Below, piece by piece: positions 15,684 through 23,915 of a stretch of DNA of 25,252 nucleotides (the stretch's first letter is position 1; every line of letters starts with the position of its first letter). The position numbers and the translations under genes are program-made. A model generated the notes under the pieces. It ran no database searches and was not told the DNA's origin. It was given only the letters and a program-made list of their open reading frames with translations. Source of the stretch: Butyrivibrio sp. (GTDB lineage Bacteria; Bacillota; Clostridia; Lachnospirales; Lachnospiraceae); assembly GCA_024688095.1 (NCBI GenBank), contig JAILEJ010000298.1, positions 1-25,252 of the forward strand. Reading direction: 5' to 3'.

Positions 15684-18059
15684 TTATCTAACCTCTACCA
15701 TCGCATCAGCCATCAGGTTCATATTCATGGCTGTAGCTTTAACAACAATTTCTCCCTTTTGAGATGGTCTTACAACTGCAAGTGCCTCTCCATAATATGT
15801 ATCACAGACATCCCCCAGATAGCTTAGAGGATAGTATGGACATGCGCTTCCAAGTCCGATAAGCTCACCGCCTGTAACTTCAACCTTAATATTATCTCTT
15901 TCAAGAGGTTTAAGCACTCCGTCTGTATCTGTAAACTTAAGTCTTATATAGGCAAGGCCATTTTCCATCTCTATAGCCTTCTGTTCAGGCTCAGCGACAA
16001 GTACTGTTTCTTTCTTTGCTGTAAACAAAGAAGTTTCTGCAATTGTCTTTCCATTATTATCATAGGCAACAGCCTTAAGTTCCCCAGGATTATATATAAC
16101 ATCAAAAACAACTTTGCAGTCATTTTGAGGTTTCTTTTTACCAAGTGATTTGTTATTCAAAAACAGTTCTATTTCATAAGCTCTTGCATATACTTCAACT
16201 TTGGTATTCATATTTTCACAGCCATCAAATGACCAGCTTGCCATCGCATTTGTCATCTTCCATGCAGAAGGTGAATGCTTCTGACTTGCAAATTTAACAG
16301 GAATAACTCCTATTGCAATATCAAGCTGTTCAAAAGCAACACGTGTATAATCAGCTTCTGACAAAGGCTTTCCTGTAAGATCAACTCTTCCAGACCCGGC
16401 TGCAACCCAGCCTTTTCCATGTGAAAAGTCAGGTGCATATTCCTCGTATTCCCAGCTTCCTACACCTACTTCTCCAAGATAATCCATTCCTGACCATACG
16501 AAGTCTCCAATGATTCTTGGTTCTTTTTTGGCCAGTTCTATAAATCTGTATGCATCGCTGCAGAAGGTTTCGCTTCCAAGAATCAGTCTGCTTTTGTACT
16601 TCTTAAGATCATGAACATATCTGTTAATTCCATAGTTGTAGCCCGCAAAATCCATTCTGGCAAAAGCTCCACGGGTAAGCACATCACAAGGATACAAAGT
16701 AGCCCCAAATTTCATAAAATCCGCGCCAAGTATTCCTGCAAGATTATTAAAGAACTCACTTCCAACAGCCTTTTTCTTTTTTACATTTTTTACTTCCTGC
16801 TCTGCCTTTTTATCTGAATATACCCCAAAGCCCATAGTGCTTAGGAAGTTAAAAAAGATATTGATTCCACAGGAAACAGGTCTTGATGGATCAAGTGAAT
16901 GCAGATAGTCAGTCATATTGCCGCACAGCTCAATTCCTTTCTCCTGAGCTGTTTCTGCAACTTCATTTCCTGTTGAATACATGATCACGCTTGGATGATT
17001 GTAATCCTTGTCAACCAAAGCCTTTAAGTCCGTCTTATAATTGCTTTCAACTTTAGTTGCATAATCATTTTTGGTCTTATGAATATACCATGCATCAACA
17101 TACTCATCCATCATAAGTACCCCCATTTCATCGCATGCTCTAAGTGTTGCCTCAGAGCATGGATTATGGGCACTTCTGACTGCATTATAGCCGTTTTCCT
17201 TCATTAATCTTATTTTTCTATAATCGGAAAACTCATACCCGGCTGCACCAAGAATTCCATTATCGTGATGAATACATGCACCTCTCAGGATAACTCTGTT
17301 TCTATTTATAGAAAAACCTGTCTTATCATTAAACTTTAGGATTCTGATACCAATACGTTCTTCTCTGACATCTTCCCCAAAGCAGACCTTCAGATCATAT
17401 AATTTAGGACTATCTGGACTCCAAAGCTCCGCTCCCTGCAGTTCCATGATAATAGAAGCATTTCCCTCAGAATCAGCTGATGTTTCCTCGCTTCTTCCAA
17501 GTTCATCAATACTGCATGTTACTTTCCCTTCTCCATTTGTTTTTACATTTACCTTTATAGTTGGAGGATTAAGTGAAATTGTATCTACCTTAATTCCATT
17601 TATGAGAATATGCTTCTTTGGCATCTGATATATCCATACAGGTCTGTAAATACCAGTTCCTGAATACCATCTGCTGTTTGGCTGGTCAGTATTAACAGCC
17701 TCAACAAGAACAGTATTATTCTCTCCATATTTAAGTAATTCTGTCACATCTACATAAAAGCCAGTATATCCATAATCCTGATAGGCAGCTTTCTGTCCAT
17801 TAATATATACTGTAGCTTTATGATAAATTCCTTCAAAATAAAGAACTGTAACTGTATCTTCCCAGTCCTTTTCTGCAAAAAGGACCTTTTCATAGGAATA
17901 ATCTTTTGGAACAAACCATCCAAGATTTACACCCGTTACACTGTTATCATCCTTCTCATCAAGAAGAAGTGCATCATGTGGAAGTGTAACATCTATCGCA
18001 CTATCCCTGTTCCCTGTTACAAAACATATCCAGTTGTCATTAAAGCTTATTTTTTTCAT
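15684..18059 (-). CDS. GH2 beta-galactosidase/beta-glycosidase
   Basis: A 791-residue family 2 glycoside hydrolase. It has the sugar-binding domain (about 1-150, with LPHDALL, YFEGIYHKATVYING and YSGTGIYRPVW), an immunoglobulin-like domain (about 155-245), a TIM barrel starting around RGACIHHDNG and C-terminal beta domains. The acid/base is E366 in STGNEVAET and the nucleophile E497 in LGSETFCS. Between them the barrel carries an unusual lysine-rich stretch (KNVKKKKAVG) near residues 420-440. This enzyme belongs to a different GH2 branch from the one at 5277-7487 and has no C-terminal helical module. It lacks a signal peptide and is probably cytoplasmic. It lies between the four-helix membrane protein and the GtrA-like gene. 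Exact activity (beta-galactosidase, xylosidase-like or other) is not resolved. Confidence 0.92.
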   Translation of the reverse strand: MKKISFNDNWICFVTGNRDSAIDVTLPHDALLLDEKDDNSVTGVNLGWFVPKDYSYEKVLFAEKDWEDTVTVLYFEGIYHKATVYINGQKAAYQDYGYTGFYVDVTELLKYGENNTVLVEAVNTDQPNSRWYSGTGIYRPVWIYQMPKKHILINGIKVDTISLNPPTIKVNVKTNGEGKVTCSIDELGRSEETSADSEGNASIIMELQGAELWSPDSPKLYDLKVCFGEDVREERIGIRILKFNDKTGFSINRNRVILRGACIHHDNGILGAAGYEFSDYRKIRLMKENGYNAVRSAHNPCSEATLRACDEMGVLMMDEYVDAWYIHKTKNDYATKVESNYKTDLKALVDKDYNHPSVIMYSTGNEVAETAQEKGIELCGNMTDYLHSLDPSRPVSCGINIFFNFLSTMGFGVYSDKKAEQEVKNVKKKKAVGSEFFNNLAGILGADFMKFGATLYPCDVLTRGAFARMDFAGYNYGINRYVHDLKKYKSRLILGSETFCSDAYRFIELAKKEPRIIGDFVWSGMDYLGEVGVGSWEYEEYAPDFSHGKGWVAAGSGRVDLTGKPLSEADYTRVAFEQLDIAIGVIPVKFASQKHSPSAWKMTNAMASWSFDGCENMNTKVEVYARAYEIELFLNNKSLGKKKPQNDCKVVFDVIYNPGELKAVAYDNNGKTIAETSLFTAKKETVLVAEPEQKAIEMENGLAYIRLKFTDTDGVLKPLERDNIKVEVTGGELIGLGSACPYYPLSYLGDVCDTYYGEALAVVRPSQKGEIVVKATAMNMNLMADAMVEVR

Positions 18060-18061
18060 AA

Positions 18062-18457
18062 TTATTTTTCTCTCTTTACAAATCCACTGATAATTGCAAG
18101 TAATACGCTGGCTCCCATGATAATTGCGATGGAAATAATGTTTCCTACCTGAGTAGCATCTCCAAACATGTTAATTCCCTGAAAAGCATCTACAAAAGAG
18201 CCTACCTGGTCTGCAAGATGCCTGAATACTGCAAAGGAATAGCAGGCAGTTAATGCCACCAGAAGAATATCTTCATCCTTAAAAACAACAATTACATTTA
18301 TTATTATACCAATTACCAGTGCAGCTACTACTAAAAAATTTGTTGTATTATGAGCAGGTGCCCACAACAAATATCTTATCAGTGCTATAACTGCGACAAT
18401 AAAAGATAATGCCACAACGCATATTCCATACGCCTTACCTTCTAAAATGTTCTTCAT
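18062..18457 (-). CDS. Small four-helix membrane protein, unknown function
   Basis: A 131-residue protein with four hydrophobic segments (about 11-30, 40-58, 63-82 and 104-126). The loop between helices 3 and 4 contains FRHLADQVGSFVDAFQGINMFGDATQVGN, which probably faces the outside, and the protein ends in VKREK. I recognise no named family. It lies between the membrane-anchored GH3 enzyme and GH2 in one operon, so a role at the membrane beside GH3, or in handling its product, is possible but unproven. I chose the ATG at 18457 because GAGGAGG lies six bases before it; the upstream ATGs at 18472 and 18463 are within or too close to that site. The ribosome site begins inside the GH3 stop region. 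Confidence 0.75.
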   Translation of the reverse strand: MKNILEGKAYGICVVALSFIVAVIALIRYLLWAPAHNTTNFLVVAALVIGIIINVIVVFKDEDILLVALTACYSFAVFRHLADQVGSFVDAFQGINMFGDATQVGNIISIAIIMGASVLLAIISGFVKREK

Positions 18458-18463
18458 GATCAT

Positions 18464-18470
18464 CCTCCTC
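18464..18470 (-). promoter_or_regulatory. Ribosome binding site fixing the start of the four-helix protein
   Basis: GAGGAGG on the minus strand, six bases before the ATG at 18457, overlaps the GH3 stop codon (18469-18471). It rules against the longer frame starting at 18472 and indicates translational coupling to GH3. Confidence 0.75.
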
Positions 18471-21453
18471 ATTTCTCTAAAACAATTGTTTTACGTTTTT
18501 TCAGATCCATAAATATAAAGAATACATCAAGTGCAGCAAATAATACGATCAATGCTATCATAAGTGGCTGCCACCAAGGTGTAACTGATACAATCTTTGA
18601 ATCAACGCTATAACCATTCATAATATTGCTGTTTGCCACAGTATAGAGATAGTCATGTGCTGACTTTCTTACAAGAGCAAGAAGGTCTCCATCATCTGTT
18701 TCTTCTATCTGTGCTGCAATCGTTCTTCCAACTGAGCCTGAGAAATCGAGGCAGAACTGGTCTACACCTGCTGCAATAGCACTTGTAAGATGCCACTTAT
18801 ATGTTCCTTCAGCACCTGCTACAGCATCTGTTTCCTGCTGTCCTGTAAATCCCCATTCATTTTCAATAACCTGGTTGCAAAGAGCAGTACTTTCTGAACA
18901 CCATACAAGGCCAAGTCTGTTAAATCCGTGCATAAGTGCCTTTCCACCGGCAACAGCTATGCATCCTTCAGCTGCTCTTAGAGAGGTCTCTCTAAATGCC
19001 TGTTCATTAAAAAATACTGCGATTCCTTCTCTGTTATTTTCCTGATCGTTTCCGACTACATGCTTTGCTCCTGCATGAACTCCGCGCTCTTCCATCGCTA
19101 CAACTTCAGGAATTGAGCAGAGGTAAGTAAGAACAGAATCTTCAGAATAATACTCAAAGTTTCTTCCGCCAAAAGGTGTTCTGTGAATATTTATACCTGG
19201 CATCCAGTCTTCTTCCATTCCAAGGTACATACACTCATTAGCCATGAGCTTACCCCTGTTGTACATAAGGTCTTTATTAAATGTTGATGCAAGTACAATT
19301 TCTGTCGGGAAACATGTATCCTGCACACTTGTACCATATTTTTCTTCATTATAGGTTCCGCCTACACCATCAGGTCCATCTCCTGCAACTACTGCAGGCT
19401 TGCCAACTGATGTAATCTCTGTTGTACCAAAGTTATCAGATAACAGGCTTGAAATCTCAGCTACAGTAAACTGATTAAGATATTCTTCCCAGGCCTCATC
19501 ATCATACTCAAGTCCTATAAGTGCAGCAAGAGGAATTGCCTTGTTTTCTCCCTGTGTAAAATCAGATACAGAAAGGGCATCTTCACTCTTTTCATAATAA
19601 TTTCCTGCAAGAAGCTCTATCATTTCTTCTGAAAGGGTAAGCTGTGTAGCACTTGTAGGATATGTTCCTTCCCAGTCATTTCTGGAAAGATATGTTACTG
19701 TTCCATCCTGCCAGTAATTAGGATCGGCTTCATCAAACTGATTTGTTACTGTTTCATCTGTATATCTTGAAGTCTTGTAAGTCTCTGTATCAAGAGTTTC
19801 ACTCCATGCATACACATTTTCTGCATTTCCTGTAACTACCTCTCCGTTCTCATCAAAAAGCTCTGCTGCTCCCTTAGCTGCAAGAACGTTATTAAGCGCA
19901 TCATGAGCATTATCTCCAACTGCTAAATAGTAGTCTCCTTCACTCATGATATATCCCTTTGCATTTGTATAATCATAGCTTGCAAGAAGATACTTGTCGC
20001 ATGTAATAGTAAGGGTCTGTGACTCTCCAGGTTCTAGAATTTCGGTTTTTCCAAAATCAAGAAACTGAATTGCTGACTTTTCTACAAGATTAGCTTTCTC
20101 ATAATCCCCGTATGGAGTCTGTGCATATATCTGAACAGAAGTCTTTCCTGCCACGTCACCTGTGTTGGTAACTGTTACGTCTACTGTTATTTCATCTCCA
20201 TTTATGGAAACATTATCAAGCTTTTTTTCAAAGGTAGTATATGAAAGGCCATAACCAAATGGATATGTAACTTCAGAAGCATAATTCCACTCTGTTCCAA
20301 AGGATGATCCTACAGAAGAAGTGGCATTACCCTGATTAAGAATACTATCTTCATATCTGGTCTCATAATACTTGTAACCAACATAGATTCCTTCTGCCTG
20401 AACTGTTGAGTAAGATATTCCGGCATCATCATCATCTATTGCTGCAAGAACCTCATCGAGATTTGCCCATGTCTGATTATTAAAACTTCCATTTACTACA
20501 GCAGGTGAAGAGAGAGAATCTGCTGCATATGTATCAGTAAGAGCACCTGATGGATTTACAGTTCCATTTAATATCTGTGCTACTGCTTCAAAACCTCTTT
20601 GTCCGGGTTCTCCTATCCAAAGACAGGCATCAACGCCATATTCGTCAAGCCATTCAAGTTCCATTGGATTTCCACTGTTTATAAGAACTATAACCTTTTT
20701 GAATACGTTTGATTCGTTTATCATATTCAGAAGATCTTTTTCTTCCTGATGAAGAGCAAGCTGGCTAATTCCCTCAAAACTGTCTTCAAGAGCCAGCTCC
20801 ATTCCTTCACCGCCTTCTCTTGCAAACATTACAATTGCAACATCGCTGTAATCTGCAAATGAAGACTTAAGATCATCTGTATAAAAAGAGATATCTTCTT
20901 CACCCATTGAAAGTACACTTGTAGTATTTGTCAAAAAGTCATACGCTCCAGTGCCTCTCTCTGTAGAAGAATTTTTGTATGCATCATAAAGTGTGTCATT
21001 GATTTCAAATCCCTGATTGGAAAGAGCTGTATATAGATCGATTCCTTCAGAACTGTTATATCCTTTGGAACCTGCTGATGAGCTCTTATAAAGCGGCTGT
21101 GCAACGGCATGGCCAAAAAGTGTAACTCTGGTCTCACTGTCTGAAAGAGGAAGAGCATTATTGTCATTTTTTAGTAGAACTGCTCCTTCTGCCTCTTCCT
21201 GTACTGCTTCTTCATAAGTAGCGCCAATAAGAGTTGTAAGATTTTCAGCGGTTAATTCCCCATAATCGCTTTCAAAATAAGTTGTATCTTCTGTTTCGTC
21301 CCCTTCATTTACCACTTTACTGGTTGTAATCCCTAATGCCTGATTTACTGTTCCTGAATATCCCAGCATACAGTTTAGGCCGACTCCTGAAAGAACCAGA
21401 CAGCATGTACTGATAGATGCCATACCGGTCCACAATCTGGAATGCTTACTCAT
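18469..21453 (-). CDS. Domain-permuted, membrane-anchored GH3 beta-glucosidase
   Basis: A 994-residue glycoside hydrolase family 3 enzyme with its domains in reversed order. The domain that is normally C-terminal comes first (about 85-400, opening with EGAVLLKNDNNALPL and containing GGEGMELALED with E216, the likely acid/base). A fibronectin III-like part (about 430-520) follows, and the TIM barrel is last (about 620-930), with DGPDGVGG, GGRNFEYYSED, KHVVGND and the nucleophile D876 in GFTGQQETDA. This permuted layout is known from the Butyrivibrio fibrisolvens BglA type. A membrane segment lies at each end (about 9-33, and 962-982 followed by DLKKRK), so the catalytic part is probably outside the cell between two anchors. 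GAGGAGGT precedes the ATG by eight bases. It heads the six-gene operon that ends with the kinase. Confidence 0.93.
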   Translation of the reverse strand: MSKHSRLWTGMASISTCCLVLSGVGLNCMLGYSGTVNQALGITTSKVVNEGDETEDTTYFESDYGELTAENLTTLIGATYEEAVQEEAEGAVLLKNDNNALPLSDSETRVTLFGHAVAQPLYKSSSAGSKGYNSSEGIDLYTALSNQGFEINDTLYDAYKNSSTERGTGAYDFLTNTTSVLSMGEEDISFYTDDLKSSFADYSDVAIVMFAREGGEGMELALEDSFEGISQLALHQEEKDLLNMINESNVFKKVIVLINSGNPMELEWLDEYGVDACLWIGEPGQRGFEAVAQILNGTVNPSGALTDTYAADSLSSPAVVNGSFNNQTWANLDEVLAAIDDDDAGISYSTVQAEGIYVGYKYYETRYEDSILNQGNATSSVGSSFGTEWNYASEVTYPFGYGLSYTTFEKKLDNVSINGDEITVDVTVTNTGDVAGKTSVQIYAQTPYGDYEKANLVEKSAIQFLDFGKTEILEPGESQTLTITCDKYLLASYDYTNAKGYIMSEGDYYLAVGDNAHDALNNVLAAKGAAELFDENGEVVTGNAENVYAWSETLDTETYKTSRYTDETVTNQFDEADPNYWQDGTVTYLSRNDWEGTYPTSATQLTLSEEMIELLAGNYYEKSEDALSVSDFTQGENKAIPLAALIGLEYDDEAWEEYLNQFTVAEISSLLSDNFGTTEITSVGKPAVVAGDGPDGVGGTYNEEKYGTSVQDTCFPTEIVLASTFNKDLMYNRGKLMANECMYLGMEEDWMPGINIHRTPFGGRNFEYYSEDSVLTYLCSIPEVVAMEERGVHAGAKHVVGNDQENNREGIAVFFNEQAFRETSLRAAEGCIAVAGGKALMHGFNRLGLVWCSESTALCNQVIENEWGFTGQQETDAVAGAEGTYKWHLTSAIAAGVDQFCLDFSGSVGRTIAAQIEETDDGDLLALVRKSAHDYLYTVANSNIMNGYSVDSKIVSVTPWWQPLMIALIVLFAALDVFFIFMDLKKRKTIVLEK

Positions 21454-21497
21454 AAAAATTTACCTCCTCAGATATCTTTTATATAGTTTCTATACAG

Positions 21498-21526
21498 AGA
21501 TTATCTGATTCAGGAGCCGTCCTCAA
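21498..21526 (-). promoter_or_regulatory. Candidate promoter of the GH3 operon
   Basis: On the minus strand TTGAGG (21521-21526) and TAATCT (21498-21503) are separated by 17 bases. The -10 is a weak match, which fits a promoter that needs an activator. The paired direct repeats end six bases upstream of the -35, the usual position for an activator. Confidence 0.4.
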
Positions 21527-21532
21527 TAGGTT

Positions 21533-21570
21533 GTTCACAATCTGTAATTCATGGTTCGTAAACTGCAATT
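21533..21570 (-). promoter_or_regulatory. Paired direct repeats with LytTR-type cores upstream of GH3
   Basis: On the minus strand two 17-bp repeats, AATTGCAGTTTACGAAC (21554-21570) and AATTACAGATTGTGAAC (21533-21549), agree at 12-13 of 17 positions with a period of exactly 21 bases. Their cores, GCAGTTTAC (21558-21566) and ACAGATTGT (21537-21545), are 12 bases apart and fit seven and eight of nine positions of the published LytTR consensus [TA][AC][CA]GTTN[AG][TG]. The operon encodes a LytTR regulator. An AraC-type dimer could also use a 21-bp direct repeat, but the core favours LytTR. Confidence 0.6.
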
Positions 21571-21588
21571 TATGTCCCTGTCATTATG

Positions 21589-21616
21589 AAAAAGACAAAT
21601 AATAAATGTGTTTATT
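21589..21616 (-). terminator. Weak hairpin after thiC, possible terminator
   Basis: On the minus strand AATAAA-CACA-TTTATT (21601-21616) is a perfect 6-bp hairpin followed by ATTTGTCTTTTT. It lies just after the thiC stop and upstream of the GH3 control region. The stem is entirely A-T, so its stability is poor. Confidence 0.3.
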
Positions 21617-21624
21617 CTGATATA

Positions 21625-22935
21625 TTATCCAAGAATATCTATATGCTCACCTGCAAGTGCCTTGTTCATACTACGTACTGCGCAGAACTTTCCGCACATA
21701 GAGCATGTATCGTCAAATTCAGGCGATCTGTCATCACGGATTGACTTTGCTGTTTCAGGGTCTATTGCACATTCCCACTGTTTATCCCAGTCAAAGTTCT
21801 TTCTTGCATCTGCCATCTGATTATCAATATCCATTGCATGTGGAATCTTCTTTGCAATATCTGCAGCATGTGCAGCAATTTTAGATGCAATTATTCCCTG
21901 TTTAACATCATCAACATTTGGAAGTGCCAGATGCTCTGCAGGTGTTACATAGCAAAGGAATGCTGCTCCTGCTGCTGCCGCGATTGTTCCACCAATGGCA
22001 GCTGTTATATGATCATATCCAGGTGCTATATCTGTTACGAGAGGTCCAAGTACATAGAAAGGTGCACCCATACAAATAGTCTGCTGAATCTTCATATTTG
22101 CTGCTATCTGATCCATTGGCATATGACCAGGTCCTTCTACCATTACCTGTACATCTTTTTCCCATGCTCTCTTAGTAAGTTCACCAAGTCTTACAAGCTC
22201 TTCTATCTGGCAAACATCACTTGCATCTGCAAGACATCCAGGTCTGCAGGCATCACCAAGTGAAATGGTTACATCATATTCTCTACAGATATCAAGAATT
22301 TCATCATAATATTCATAAAAAGGATTCTCTTCTCCAGTCATGCTCATCCATGCAAAAACAAGTGAACCACCTCTTGATACTATGTTCATCTTTCTCTTAT
22401 GCTTTTTTATCTGCTCTATTGTTTTTCTTGTAATTCCGCAGTGCAGTGTTACAAAGTCAACTCCGTCCTGAGCATGAAGCCTTACTACATCAATAAAATC
22501 TTTTGCAGTAAGTTCAGAAAGATCTCTCTGATAATGAATAACACTATCATAAACCGGTACTGTTCCAAGCATTACAGGGCATTCATCTACAAGCTTTTGT
22601 CTAAAAGGCTGTGTATTTCCATGAGATGAAAGATCCATAATTGCATCAGCACCCATATTTACTGCAGCAAGAACCTTTTCCATTTCAATGTTGTAATCCT
22701 TGCAATCTCTTGAAACTCCAAGATTGACGTTAATCTTGGTCTTAAGCATTGATCCGACACCCTTTGCCTTAAGACATTTGTGGTTCTTGTTAGCACAAAT
22801 GGCAACCTGGCCTTTTGCAACCAGTTCTCGTATTTCCTCTGCTGTTCTGTACTCATCTCTGGCAACTTCTTCCATCTGAGGTGTAATAATTCCTTTTCTC
22901 GCAGCATCCATCTGTGTTGTGTAATTCATTTCCAT
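21625..22935 (-). CDS. thiC: Phosphomethylpyrimidine synthase ThiC
   Basis: A 436-residue radical SAM enzyme that converts aminoimidazole ribotide into hydroxymethylpyrimidine phosphate, the pyrimidine precursor of thiamine, in the cytoplasm. The sequence is full length for the shorter clostridial ThiC form. It shows MDLSSHGNTQPFR, VTLHCGITR, SLGDACRPGCLADASD, VEGPGHMPMDQI and the C-terminal cluster-binding cysteines in CSMCGKFC, which hold the 4Fe-4S cluster needed to cleave S-adenosylmethionine. It is the last gene of the thiM-thiE-thiD-thiC operon, 82 bases after thiD. AAGGAG lies five bases before the ATG. The presence of ThiC implies de novo synthesis of the pyrimidine half. Confidence 0.97.
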   Translation of the reverse strand: MEMNYTTQMDAARKGIITPQMEEVARDEYRTAEEIRELVAKGQVAICANKNHKCLKAKGVGSMLKTKINVNLGVSRDCKDYNIEMEKVLAAVNMGADAIMDLSSHGNTQPFRQKLVDECPVMLGTVPVYDSVIHYQRDLSELTAKDFIDVVRLHAQDGVDFVTLHCGITRKTIEQIKKHKRKMNIVSRGGSLVFAWMSMTGEENPFYEYYDEILDICREYDVTISLGDACRPGCLADASDVCQIEELVRLGELTKRAWEKDVQVMVEGPGHMPMDQIAANMKIQQTICMGAPFYVLGPLVTDIAPGYDHITAAIGGTIAAAAGAAFLCYVTPAEHLALPNVDDVKQGIIASKIAAHAADIAKKIPHAMDIDNQMADARKNFDWDKQWECAIDPETAKSIRDDRSPEFDDTCSMCGKFCAVRSMNKALAGEHIDILG

Positions 22936-22968
22936 ACTCTCTCCTTAAAATCTTTATAATATATAATC

Positions 22969-22990
22969 AGCCAGGGCAAAAGCCAAGGCT
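22969..22990 (-). other. Imperfect hairpin in the thiD-thiC gap
   Basis: The sequence AGCC-2-GGC-TTTT-GCC-2-GGCT on the minus strand can fold into two short GC stems separated by a 2x2 internal loop. It stands about 34 bases before the thiC start. No T run follows directly. It may affect mRNA processing or stability; it does not match a TPP riboswitch. Confidence 0.3.
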
Positions 22991-23017
22991 CTTACATGCT
23001 TAATCAATAAGTTCTAT

Positions 23018-23863
23018 TTACCTTACCCTTACATGCTCCATGGGTCCTCTTCCCTGTCCCAGCTTTAAACCTGCTGCAATACAGGAAGATACATATTTTT
23101 TGGCATTTCTTACTGCCGGTTCAGCTTCATAGCCAAGCGCAAGATTACAGGCAATTGCACTTGATAAAGTACACCCGGTTCCATGCGTATTCGGGTTATC
23201 TATTTTTTCACTGCTTATCCAGATAAATTCCTCATTATCCGAGATGATTTTATCCAGCTCTTTGTCCTTGTACTTTTCTTTATTTCCTGCAATATAAAAG
23301 CAGTCTGATACTTTGTTATCAGCTGTATATGTACTGTGTCCGCCTTTTATCAAAACGCTGCAGCCATATTTTTCTGATATCTCCTTACAATTTCTCTCTG
23401 CATCCAAAGAACTTTCTATTTTGGTCTTATTTATTATTTCTGCTTCCGGAATATTCGGTGTAACAATACTGCATAATGGAAAAAGTTCATTTAAGAGAAA
23501 TTCTCTGGCTTCCTGAGCAGAAAGCTCTGTTCCCGATGTAGAACTTAGTACCGGATCAAGAACAACATTTTCCGCCTTATACTTTTTTAATACCGCTGCA
23601 ACTTCTTCCATCACATCAATATCAGGAAGCATGCCTATTTTTATAGCATCCGGAAAAATATCCTCCATAACTGCATCAAGCTGCTTTCTTACAAAACTTC
23701 CTGATACAGGACAAATATCTCTTACGCCAAGAGTGTTTTGAGCAGTAAGAGCTGTTATAACGCTCATCCCATATACGCCATGAGCAGACATTGTCTTAAG
23801 GTCTGCCTGAATCCCTGCACCACCGGATGAGTCGCTTCCTGCAATTGTCAAAACTGTCTTCAT
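23018..23863 (-). CDS. thiD: Hydroxymethylpyrimidine/phosphomethylpyrimidine kinase ThiD
   Basis: A 281-residue ribokinase-fold enzyme that phosphorylates hydroxymethylpyrimidine and then its monophosphate, giving the pyrophosphate used by ThiE. The N-terminal block IAGSDSSGGAGIQADLKT (residues 7-24) and MSAHGVYGMSVITALTAQN are diagnostic. VVLDPVLSSTSG and SIVTPNIPEAEI occur mid-protein, and NTHGTGCTLSSAIA near the C-terminus carries the anion hole and catalytic region. It lies 52 bases after thiE and upstream of thiC, so the pathway enzymes for the pyrimidine half are together. A segment around residues 195-220 (KEKYKDKELDKIISDNEE) is longer than in E. coli ThiD, as seen in other Firmicutes. 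Length is near the usual 265. Confidence 0.96.
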   Translation of the reverse strand: MKTVLTIAGSDSSGGAGIQADLKTMSAHGVYGMSVITALTAQNTLGVRDICPVSGSFVRKQLDAVMEDIFPDAIKIGMLPDIDVMEEVAAVLKKYKAENVVLDPVLSSTSGTELSAQEAREFLLNELFPLCSIVTPNIPEAEIINKTKIESSLDAERNCKEISEKYGCSVLIKGGHSTYTADNKVSDCFYIAGNKEKYKDKELDKIISDNEEFIWISSEKIDNPNTHGTGCTLSSAIACNLALGYEAEPAVRNAKKYVSSCIAAGLKLGQGRGPMEHVRVR

Positions 23864-23915
23864 TTATTAATTTCCTCAATTTGTCCAAAAACTAATACGT
23901 CAATTAATAACTTCT

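Noticed and set aside
21571..21591. A third LytTR core (ACAGGGACA) upstream of the repeat pair
   Set aside because: It sits 15 rather than 21 bases from the first core and lacks the TT of the consensus.
21838..22263. Plus-strand 141-residue cysteine-rich reading frame
   Set aside because: It lies wholly opposite thiC and its cysteine-rich composition mirrors antisense Ala/Thr/Ile codons; there is no ribosome site or family resemblance.
22936..23017. Possible TPP riboswitch before thiC
   Set aside because: The conserved CTGAGA core and the other THI-box elements are absent; only a short imperfect hairpin is seen. A riboswitch is more likely upstream of thiM, outside the window.
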